Source of the DNA: Turritopsis dohrnii
Taxonomy: Eukaryota > Cnidaria > Hydrozoa > Anthoathecata > Oceaniidae
Length of the DNA stretch: 64,000 bases
Direction of reading: 5' to 3'
Assembly (NCBI GenBank): GCA_027922465.2
Contig: BQMF02000064.1
Location: 434,001-498,000 of the forward strand
The notes below the pieces were generated by a model that searched no databases, had not been told where the DNA came from, and was given only the letters and a program-made list of their open reading frames with translations. Numbering within the stretch: position 1 is the stretch's first letter; every line of letters begins with the position of its first letter. Shown here one piece after another: positions 29,036 to 40,400 of this stretch. The translations under genes and the position numbers were made by a program.

Positions 29036-29159
29036 AGGTCTCCTGACAGATAGGACGAGTTAATGCATGAATAGCTACGTCATCTTTGGAAAATCTAAAG
29101 GACCTCCGACGAACAAATGTGAAAATATGACATAAAAGCAAGTATTATTGCATAGGAAC

Positions 29160-29165
29160 AATAAA
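29160..29165 (+). other. Candidate poly(A) signal of the phosphatase gene
   Basis: AATAAA lies 125 bases after the stop codon of the phosphatase gene, a reasonable distance for a short 3' UTR. Confidence 0.55.
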
Positions 29166-29955
29166 TTATCACCAATTTAATTCTCTTTGAAAAATCCACT
29201 TATGTTAAATCCTTTCCGTTGCTTTTTTTCTGCAATCCGTAATATTCAACTATTGTTTTTAATTTATTTTTTTTTTAAACAAGAAATTGAATAACAACAC
29301 ATACTTGGTAGATGTGGGTTTTGTTTTCCTTGATTTTACACGATGCAGTATTATGGTAATCATATTGCAGGTAAAACGAAAAAATCAGTTTGTTTTGACG
29401 GTGTGAAGGAGTGAAATTAAAATTCGTTTTCGAGTATAATCACAACTTTTCAATAACATATCTTTGCTATTTTTTATTTGTCAGTGCGTGTCAGCATACT
29501 TTTAAAATGAAAGCTGAAACTTCCACTGAAACTGAAACCCTTCCCACGCGTGTGATTCGATTGATCTGACCGATTTAACTTTTTGCACGTTATGTATGTA
29601 AATGTGTTTGGGTTTGTTTTTTTTAACGAATTCGATTTTTATCGGGCACTTTATTATTGTTGAAAAAAGTTCGATTTTTAGTATAAAAAAGACTGGAAAT
29701 ACATACACTTTAAAAATGTTCAAATGTATTACTTTCGATTCTTGTGTTGTTGAATAGTGTTTTTTTGTCTGAGCGTGCTCTTGAAGCTGGTTTTAAAAGA
29801 GATTTGCTGGCTGCTGATAAAGATTTCGTAATCTCACGTGATAGCTGAAGCTAGTGTAATACCAACTGAAACTAAAATTTTGTGTTTACTAAACTCAATC
29901 TAACACGCATTTATTTATCGTTCTTGACTGAAGGTCAGCACTACTTAAAGAAAAG

Positions 29956-30891
29956 ATGAGTGCAGTTATGTTACATATGAAATTTTGCTTACTTTTAGTT
30001 CACTTGATTGTATTCTCATACGCGCTTCCGACAAAGATGGGAAGTGATGATTGGACCAAAGCGTTGCCATTCAAAAGAGAATTAAAATTGAGCGAACCGA
30101 TAGTGGGCGGTAAAGACGTTGCTATTTTACAGAACCTGCTGAGACGCTTTCCTGGAATTAACCTGACGGCAAATGGTGACTTTGATGTTGCTACTAGCAA
30201 CGCGCTTGCGTACTTTCAAAAGCAGACGGATCTGGCACCAACCGGCATTTTAAACCCTGACACCGGTGAGAAGGTAATAGAACTGTTGATGTCCGATGGT
30301 TACAAAGATGACGGTAAAATTCCCGACGGCTGTAAATTTAAGTTGCATGTTCCCGTTTACCGTGACCGAAATGTTGAAACAACAGCGACGTTGTTTGATA
30401 ATGCGGGAGAGGTTTTATATAAATTTACTATAAGAACTCGCGGCGGAACTGGATCAGTCGGGAATAGATTGAACCAACTGACGACTAACGGCGATACCCC
30501 AACCGGCTTGAGTACATTGGATCTAAATACTCGGGAACCACCAGAACTTGTGAAATCCTTTGGCCCTTATCCAGTGTTGAGGGTAGTAAAGGGACTTAAA
30601 GGGAATTCTGCCATTGGCAGGGACAACTACACTGGTGCTGACGGGCCGGACACTTTCCTGAGTGACTATCGTGTTGGAATTCTTGTTCATACTGGTATAT
30701 GGAACGATTGGAAGGAAGGTACACCTATGCCGAATAGTCACGGGTGTATGCACGTGTCGCCTGAAGACCAAAAGAAAATAGTAGAAGTGCTTCAAGAAAA
30801 GACTGGTGCGGTGGCCAATGAAAATCCTTTTGGAAAGCTCCCCTATCCATTCAAAACTCAAGGTGTTATCTCAGTTGAACAGATGGATTAG
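29956..30891 (+). CDS. Secreted peptidoglycan-binding-like + L,D-transpeptidase (YkuD) domain protein, intronless
   Basis: A single uninterrupted ORF of 311 aa. Residues 1 to about 24 form a signal peptide with a hydrophobic core (FCLLLVHLIVFSYA); Met8 is an alternative start that would keep it. Residues about 49-112 (GGKDVAILQNLLRRFPGI, NGDFDVATSNALAYFQKQ) fit the PG_binding_1 fold. Residues about 125-290 fit the YkuD L,D-transpeptidase fold: His245 in ILVHTGIW, then after a typical gap SHGCMHVS with Ser261, His262, Gly263 and the nucleophile Cys264. In bacteria such enzymes cross-link peptidoglycan 3-3 or attach proteins to it. In an animal the protein would be exported and could act on bacterial wall fragments, but this is inference. 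No introns occur, unlike all neighbours, and the base composition looks somewhat GC-richer than its flanks. This fits acquisition from bacteria, with a retrocopy or contaminating scaffold as alternatives; flanking genes are clearly animal. Confidence 0.88.
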   Translation: MSAVMLHMKFCLLLVHLIVFSYALPTKMGSDDWTKALPFKRELKLSEPIVGGKDVAILQNLLRRFPGINLTANGDFDVATSNALAYFQKQTDLAPTGILNPDTGEKVIELLMSDGYKDDGKIPDGCKFKLHVPVYRDRNVETTATLFDNAGEVLYKFTIRTRGGTGSVGNRLNQLTTNGDTPTGLSTLDLNTREPPELVKSFGPYPVLRVVKGLKGNSAIGRDNYTGADGPDTFLSDYRVGILVHTGIWNDWKEGTPMPNSHGCMHVSPEDQKKIVEVLQEKTGAVANENPFGKLPYPFKTQGVISVEQMD

Positions 30892-32166
30892 ATGTCACAA
30901 ACGAACCCACAACATAAACAAAAATACGATTCTAATATCAGAATCATTGTATATAGTTGTTTGCAATAATTTTGAATAACATGTTGTTTTTTTTAACGTT
31001 TTTCTTTACTTAAACTGTTGATGATGACGGTGTATCCAATGAAGTTTATATTTCAACTCTTGGGTACGATTTAATTGTTACTGTACATAGCGCAAGGAGC
31101 AAACAAAATATTTGTTGAATTTTTTCGCTGTGACACAACTTCTTGTTTGTTTGTTTTTTGAACTATCGACAAATATTTTCACTCAAGTTGTGGAAGACTT
31201 GGAGGATAAAACAGACTCTTCGCCACATTTATTTATTCAGTAAAACTAAACTAACCGCAACACCGATAACATTCACCAATCTGCATTGAAATTACATTGA
31301 AATCGGAGATGTATATATACCATAACAGTCTGTCTCTAAAGTTTGTGCATTTATTTCTAATTCTTCATAGAAACCATTCTTCGATTAAACTGGTAATAAG
31401 GTGATAAGAATCCTTTCACCTGGTTCTTACGAGCAAACAAAAATAAGTGCACATAATTTTAAACACAGACTTCTTCGTTTTATTACTGAGATGCTTTCCA
31501 AGGAAGCTTTATGCCCAAAATGGAAAATTACTTTGAATCCAAAATATACACTACATTATAACATTATAGTTAGATTAAATTCTTTTACCTTCTAAAAAGC
31601 CTGGAAAGCGAGACAGTGTGCAAGGACGAGTAAGAAAATGTTCCTGAATTTTTTCAAATTTCGATATTTAGCCAAACTACCTTACCCCCCGTCGTCTCGT
31701 TTCAGTTTGATACGTTAATTTGAAGGAAATTATCAAGCATACCTATCCCATCCCCGAGGAGAGGGGATTGGATAGTTTGGCAAAATATCAAAGTTTAAAA
31801 TGAACTTCGGGAAACGTGTAGAGAAAAATTACCAATTCCGGTCAACAGAAACGAACAAAGTGAGGTGATGCATGACACAAATACAAATAAACAGCTTAAC
31901 CAAACAAATTATTCCATCAGCGCACACACTGGTACCCTATAGTATTCAAAGATTAACTCTTTACACTCTTTTGAGAGTGAAATCATTTGTAAAAAAAATT
32001 CGGCTTGCACGACTTGAAAAAAACGAAAATTTCGGGTTACTAGGGACACCAGTAAAAGTAAATCTTCCGAGATAATGGTCGGTGAATGCAGGCAAGGAAA
32101 TTTTATGTTGAGTCGACATGTTTCGCTGACGACAAAGAACGCTTCGCACGTGGTGAAAAAGTCAGT
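30892..32166. other. Spacer between the YkuD gene and the SMAP 3' end, no gene seen
   Basis: The 3' UTRs of two convergent genes should lie here. No canonical AATAAA was found close to either stop codon. Open frames are short and unremarkable. Confidence 0.4.
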
Positions 32167-35100
32167 TTAGTTCCATAACTGACTATTCATCGTATGCCCC
32201 ATATTAGTTCCCATGCCATTTCCCATACTAGTTCCCATTCCACTTGGGTTGTAGTAGTTCATAGTAGCATTGGCGGTGCCGTTCATCATGAACTGCTGTT
32301 GTTGCTGCTGTCCACCAGTGGGCCATGATGTGTTCGACATGAAATTGCCCGGCACGTTATAGCCATGCTGAATATTGGCCTGCGTCATTCGTTGTTGGTT
32401 TTGCAGCATGTTCATCTGGTTTGGTGTTGACATCATCATGTTACCAGGCATATTAGGCGAGTTTGTCGCAGAGAAATTCACTTGAGTTTGGTGCATGTTG
32501 GTGTTGTATTGTGGGTGCTGCATGTAGCCTTGTTGCATGGCTGTTTGGTTGTACACTTGCGGCTGTTGGTAGTACGACTGTTGTGGTGCGTTGTAACTCA
32601 TTTGTTGTAATTGATTCTTCATTTGGGTCATCTACAGAAAACAACAGACTATTTAGTACGAAGGTCGTAAAGAGTTGTCACGATATGCAAACTGGTCATC
32701 GGCTAGAAATCACCAAATGCTGAATAAAACTAGACGAGACTCCCTGAACACTCACCTGAAATCCAGTGTTATATGCCATCGTTGTTTGAGGTTGTTGTTG
32801 GGGCACGTACACACCACGGCTGGGTACACCATACATGTTTTGTTGCTGAGTGGTAGTGTTGGAGTACAGAGACATAATCGATTCTAAATGAAGAGAGGCA
32901 TAATATATATATATTCAGGATGGTTGGTGAGTTTAAGTGGACATCCATTACTGTCTTTTGTTTTATCTAATGGTCATTCTAGATTTTTTTTGCAACGTAG
33001 TCATTCTACAGCCTAATCTGATATGACGCATAGTCGATCAGTTGATTCTAATTGGTAGAAACCCCTTCATGTACGATATCCGATATCGCTTTCAAGTTAA
33101 GATTGAGATGATGAAAATTCAGAAGCCGATTGCTCGTTGCATTTTTTACAGGAAATTCCGGGACAACGTTTTTGATAGGAGGATTATTGTACTTGTACGC
33201 CTCAAGAGCATTGGAATCGAAATGAGAATTTCAACAACATTAACCTTTGGTTGATTTAGCAGGTTCACTTTTGACAACCTCAGGTCCAGTACTTGTTTGA
33301 AATGGATCACTTCCAGTTGACGTAGGGTTGGTGAAACTATTGAAAGGATCGGCAGGGTTCGCACTTGGAACAGGATCTGCAAACTAAAACCAAAATCACA
33401 AAAAACAGCAGGGATGAATATGTTGATCCAGTTAATCCAATCAAAATTCAATTCAATCAGAAAGATTTACTTACCAAACCAAAATTTAATAAATCGTTAC
33501 TGCTGGCCGCTGGTTTAACATCAGGTGTAGTTGGCCCTGGATGATCTAACGATAACAGGTCATTCATCGATGAACTTTTCACATGATGAGCATGCCCTTG
33601 TGTAGTCTGTGAAACTGTCTGTAAATTATTAGCTGACTAAAAAATAAAGGGTTCTTTATATTGTACTTTAGTAAAACTAAAAAAAAAACATTGATACTTT
33701 TGATCATTAACATCATTAATCCATGATTCATGTTTGTCCTTTGTTTTGGAGTTACAAAAGAGATTCAGACAAATCTTCCATATACAGTGTGTCCGCCAAA
33801 AATGTATCGGCTCGTAAAACTTAAATTATCAATCTCACGATTTTTTATAGAAATTTTACTAGCACTTAAATTTTGTTTGTTATTTCTTTTGAGATTAAAA
33901 CTACCGGAACGTTTTTTTACAATGGAAGGTAGTTAGCAGAAGAATTTCTCAACAATGCATTTCTTTTTACCTTTGGGAGATAGTATTAACTTATGCATTT
34001 GCTATTATTGATACTGCTCTGTTTGTTTTATAACAAAACATTGATTGTTATGGTGAAAATTATTCCCCCAGCAAAACTTGATAGATTCACTTTAAAGTTT
34101 TATTTTCATGAAATCTGATGAAATGTATCTTTTTGTGACAATAAGCTTTTTTATTGCAAATATTTTGTTCACAATAAATTCTGTTGTTCCTCTGTTCCCA
34201 AAAGTAAAAAGAAATGCATTGTTGAGAAATTCTTCTGCTAACTACCTTCCATTGTAAAAAAACGTTCCGGTAGTTTCAATCTCAAAAGAAATAACAAACA
34301 AAATTTAAGTGCTAGTAAAATTTCTATAAAAAATCGTGAGATTGTTAATTTAAGTTTTACGAGCCGATACATTTTTGGTGGACACACTGTAGAGAAAACT
34401 TGAGAAACATTCCGAATATTTCAAAATTTATTAAAGGCGTGGATAATATGGGTGAACTTTCATCCCATCGAATTCAATCCGGAGATCATTACTGATGAAA
34501 GCACACATCATGATGAAAGCACTTAGTAACCCAGGTCAATGAAATTAAATTAAACGAGGCAAAAGATCGGTGTTTATTGATAATGTAAGAAACCCTAAAC
34601 AGTCCTTAAGACCGCTTAGGGAAAAAATGAATTAATCTTCACTTGATCAGATAGACAAATTATGCCATAACTGCAGTTAACAAACTACACACATTTGGGT
34701 CAACCAAATCAACCATGAATTCGTTCGGTGTGAATAGGCCTTTGGTACTCAATGAAAATAGTTCAGAAACCAACATAACGAAACTTACACTCTGAGATGA
34801 CATGTTCAAAATTGTATTGCCAACTGGTTTTTCATCTGCTTTCTTTTCTGGTCTTTCTCTTTTCTTATTTACAGTCTGGACCTGAAAGCAACCAATCAGA
34901 TCAGAGAATGATACAATAGTAGTAGTGAATTACGTCCATGATAAATAAAAGAGGACAATTACTTTTTTGTCTTTCTCTGCTGATAAAGTTGTTTCCTTTA
35001 ATCTGTTCAGTTTGGAAGGCGAATTTGGTTCTGGCTCACCATCTTTTCTCATGTATAATTTTTTTTCATATTTGTTTCGAATAAACGACTCCACAGCACT

Positions 35101-37353
35101 AGTTCAGATGGTCAAAGAAGATATCGAACAGAAATGAAGATGGAAACTAATGGAAAATATTCTCCACTCAATCAAAATATGAATACATAATCAGTCCTTT
35201 AATTTTCGAAGGTTAACTAAGCTCTTGAAAGAGATATAATAAAAATAATAACTCCCATGCTTGTTATCAATGATACTTCCACCTCTCATATACTTTTCAT
35301 TTTCATGTTCAGAAAAGATACTGATTCCCCTGTGGTCGTGTAAAGTCTTTTGGAAGAAAACATTCATAGTATTCTGCAGCACGTTTATTTCCCCATTTCA
35401 AAATATGCTAAAGAAAAGTTGAAATAAGAGGAAAATCAGTGAAGAAAACTTCCTTGCAGACTTACTCTATTTTCAAAACCAGCTTTGGAATTCAGATTGA
35501 AACAGACAAACATCTCGCAACACTTGGAAGAAGAATAGTGCTCACAACAAACCATATATTCAAACATTGAATCTCAAAATATCAGAAAGAAACCTTCTGC
35601 AGTCGAATATTGTTATATTAAATTTTCATTCATTTGAAACAAATATAAGTCAACAAAACCAACTATACTAACATGGTGTCAAGCCATCAATTGTTGTTGC
35701 TTATGGTAAAAATACAACTTACAAAATACCTCAATCTGTTCAGTGCTCCAACTGTCAAGATCTACTGATTTAACTTTAGAGATATGTACTCCTAAATTTC
35801 TGTGAATACCAGCACACCTGATGCAAACGAAAACACCCAGACTCCATGAAGACCATCGTGGACCTACGAAAAACAAATGGCGTAGATGTAAATTATCAGA
35901 TGGTATATATAATGATTTTAAAGGGTATCGAAACCATATTGAAAATTAATCTGAACTTGATAAATTTTCGTATAAGGAAGAAAATCAGTCAAAAGTTAAA
36001 TCAACCATGTTGCAATAATTCAATTTTTTACACCTGAGAATTTAAACCTCTGTTTTGCTATCATGTTATTGGAATTTATTCAACATTTCAAAGAAGGTCA
36101 TACTACTCAAATTCAAATAACATGCATATTTGATTTATTATTATAGTTTTATTATTATTAATTCATTAACATATTTTTGTTTACAACATGAAACATACAA
36201 GCATATAAAAGCACATAGTATATAATATTTGATGATATTAATTTGATGCTGCTGATTTGTAATTAATAGATTTCCAAAATTTTAAGCTGGATGCTTCTTG
36301 ATTAGTAACAATATGTTTAAAATAAAAAAGGCCTTCATATTGTTAAAATTTATTATCTACAAAATTAATACTAATTCTCATTCATGCATTTTTATGTCCC
36401 TGTAGTTGAATGACTTGCGATTCGAATTGACATAACTTTCTGAAATGCAACTCTAACATCCTTACAGTAGAACAGTTGTTGCAAAAAATGGATAAAAAAC
36501 ATGTCTCAGAAACGTTCCTTCAATACAGAAACTTTGAACTGTATTATCTTTGTCATTAAGCTTCTTTCTTGGAGATTGCAGCAGCTTTTTTGAACCAATT
36601 AGCAAAATTTTTGTTCGAATCGGCTGAGTATGTGATGTGGTGTTCAGGGGCAGGAATATCAAGTTATGTTGTTCTAAATGTGGATGAGCCACACAATTAT
36701 CAAATAAATTAGCTGCACTAAACTTTCAGTGCGGCTGCCTAACAATTCCTCAAAAAGCACAATAATGGCACAGTAGATGTATAACACCTATAAGACTCAT
36801 CACCTTGTCGTTGCTTTGATGAATTTGTCACCATAATTAAAAAAAACTTGATAGAGCACTGAATGTTAGTAATGAAAGTCTAATGAAATTTGACATTGGA
36901 ATGTGAACAATCTAAAGCATTCCATTTTACTAAAACTTAGTTTACACAATTAACTTTTTCAAGAATGTTCATATAATGAAGATGTCAAGGGAATGAAAAA
37001 AAACGTTCGAAACACTGACATGTTTGAATAATGAAAAAAAAAGCAAGGAAAAGAATTTACAATTCAATTTTAAAGGACTGGTATCGTCTATACCAATGTT
37101 ACATAGTATTAAAGCCATAAAAATATGTAACAATTCTGCATTGGAATTTTCAAAGTTGAAGGTGTGGTTTCAAAGATATTTAGTTTTTCAATTTTTTAAA
37201 AATCCCCGTCTGGAATAACTACGTGTGACGTCATTGGAGAAGTTTATTAATATCATTTACTCAACAAGTGCTTGTTTAATTTGCTTTCTTCAAGAGTATG
37301 GCCGATAACTTTAAGTTCAAGTAGTAATGATAATGAGATTTCTAGTGATATAA

Positions 37354-37402
<49 letters not shown>

Positions 37403-40400
37403 CCAAAGCCACTACTAGGCAGAGAGCTACAAGATGAGAAAAGGAAGAAGAGTTATAAAGACAGAGCAAGGTGGCGGTTAACCTTGGATTTTAAAGATTG
37501 CAGATCATACTCAGCAGGAAAACAACTATGAGGGAGAGAATTCCAGAGGCGAGCAGTCCAAGGGAAAAAGCTAGATGAATAAAAGTTCTTATGGCATGTT
37601 GTGACCTGAACAGTCAAAGGATGAGAATTCGAAGAGAGGCGAGTGTTCCGAGAGAAAGTCTTATGAGAAGGGGTCAGTTGATGCAGGTCGTCTGAACAAT
37701 GCCCATGAAAGTATTTATAGAAAAGAGACAGGGAAGCAACGTTTCTCCAATGTGAGAGGGGGTGAAGATTAGCACAAAGATTGGGGGCAACTAAGTTAAC
37801 TAAGCGCTTCTGAATACGATTGAGAAGATGAAGACAATGAGCAGAGGCTCCAGCCCAAAGGTAGCAGCAATAGAGTGAATAGTGGCCTTAAACATGTAAA
37901 TGATAGATTCAGCAGAAAGCAATGGACTCGATGTAAGAATTCCATGTGAAATTCTTTGAGATGACTCTGCAAGCTCACTTTCGTTCATAAGAACAGAAGG
38001 AATGACAGGGTCCCTGAAGCAATTAATAGACAGAAGCTTAGTTTTCGAAGCATTGAAGGAAACCAACCATTTCTGACCCCATTCAACTACTGTCCTAAGA
38101 TCGAACTCCAACTCAGCAGCCACTTTAACCTTATCAAACAAATCCTTAGTCCTTTCAGAGTAAACAGTAGTGTCGTCAGCGAAAATAACTAGTTTACTGA
38201 GAATACAATCGGGAAGGTCGTTGATGACAAAATGAGAAAGAGGGTTGGACCAAGAAAAGAACCTTGAGGCACCCCTGAATTAATAGAGTTAGAAGACGAA
38301 TGACCATCGAGAACTACCTTAATACTCCTGCCACTAAGAAAGGACTTAATAAGTTCAAGAGTGAACCAGAAATGCCATAAGACTTCAACTTGTGAAGAAG
38401 GCCACGATACCAAACCTTGTCAAATGCCTTAGGGTCCAGTCCTTTAAAACTGAAATACGGCATTAAAAAAGACAGCCTATAATCTTATAATCTGGAAGTG
38501 GTATATATATAAACGAGTTTCCAAGTAACCCAATTATAAACACAAGTGTTTTTCACTTGATAATTGCTATGCTATGTTAAGAGCAATAGCTTGTGTCTCA
38601 CCACAAGCATTGAGGGACTTACATGAGCCAGAAGTCAAGGAGCAGCGATAAACACAAATGTCAACATTATCATCAGTGTTGTCCGATGTGTCTCATACAA
38701 AACCAAATAGAGTTGGAAGCTTAAGCTGGTGTAGAGTCTAGGGAAATTCATTGTTTATGTTGCAGAGAAGTACAAGAAATAGATGATGAAAAATTTATTC
38801 TGCATTTTTTTCATTTTAAGTTTTGTAACAGCATTGATCATTCATTGTTCCCTCACTCACGTTTTCCTGATTTTTTTATATCTTAGATCAAACTTGCATT
38901 ACAATGTCATAGGAATTCAGCACTCTGAGCTTGAACAAGACTTCGAAATGTGCTAGGTAGTTTTCATGGTATAGCATCAGGCTTTACAATCCTTCACGTT
39001 GACAGATTTAGCAACTTATTCTAAATAAGAAATTGCAAGTTGTGCGTTTTATTTGGAGCGCAATCGGGGAAACCTATTAGGTGTTGCATGTACTGTCAAA
39101 GATCATACATATTTCTTGAAAGGAGAAAATTTGTACACAAAGTTACCATGCCAAGAAAATATATTTACAAAATTGGGAAAAAAACCCTGAAGGGTAAGTG
39201 TTGTTTTAAATTCATACTTAAATAACAATTAATATAAGTATTAACTTACCTTCAAATCTCTCTCAAAACAAGAATCCTCAAAGTGTTTATGACAGACACA
39301 ATTATTTTTATCAGCAGGAAAGTTTGTTCTTTTTAATCTATCAATCCTTACTTTTTTCAGCTTTCCATCTCTTAGAAGACGAAGAAGACTTACTTTCTGA
39401 TTTTTGGTTGAATCACTGTCACAACCAACAGCAGCGCAAATAACCATAATAATAAAATAACTAATTTAATTTAAAATTTCAATGATACGTTTCTTAACAA
39501 GAACAGCCAACAGTAAAATGTAATGAAAACTGTATTTCAGCCTTCTGAATTAGGAAAAAAGACTGACAGCGAAAAAATGCCGTCGTATTTGAAGATTGCG
39601 ACGGCAGATCATTATTTATGACAGCAAAAAAATTTGATTGGTTTATTCCAGCAAAAATATTGATGTAGAATAATGGCTAATAAAACAGAAACTAAATTAT
39701 AAATCAATAGTCTCGAACAAGAAGTTACAAGGTTTAAAATTGTAAATCACAGGGGATTTGCTGTGAACTTGTCCTGTTAATTGTTTGATTAATCATAGTT
39801 TAAAAACAACGAACCTACGCACTAACTTTTCTTGACTAATTTCACGGCAAGAAAGAAAAATCACAAAACAATCTGTATTGAAATCAAAACCAAAACTGAC
39901 TTGAATAGAATATGAGAAAAAAAGTCATTTAAAACAAAACCCACTGACCCACTATAATACTTTATAATGAACATTCCTGCGTAAAGGCTTTCTACTTGGC
40001 ATTACGTGAGTATCCTTATAAATCGATGACGTGACGTATAAACAAATGTTCTATAGAAAGAAAATATTTGAGAATAAACAGGAGATGTCAGGGGAATTCC
40101 CAGAAATAGCCCTGACATATTCAATATTTGTATTCAAAAAACATTGTCGGCAAAATATTGCTGTCGTAATTTTTATTTACGGCAGCTTCACGACGGCAAA
40201 AGCTGAATGCCGTCGTAAATTCAGAGGGCTGGTATTTAGAAGCAAACTTCTCCAATGACGTCACTTAATTACGAGGAAGAAATTATTTGTTTTTTAACTT
40301 TAAATATACAGGGGACAAAAGCACTTTTTGTTACAAAAGCTGAAACTGATTAATTTTTCTATCTTAAAACTACAAGAAAACGACAAAAAATGAAATTTTG

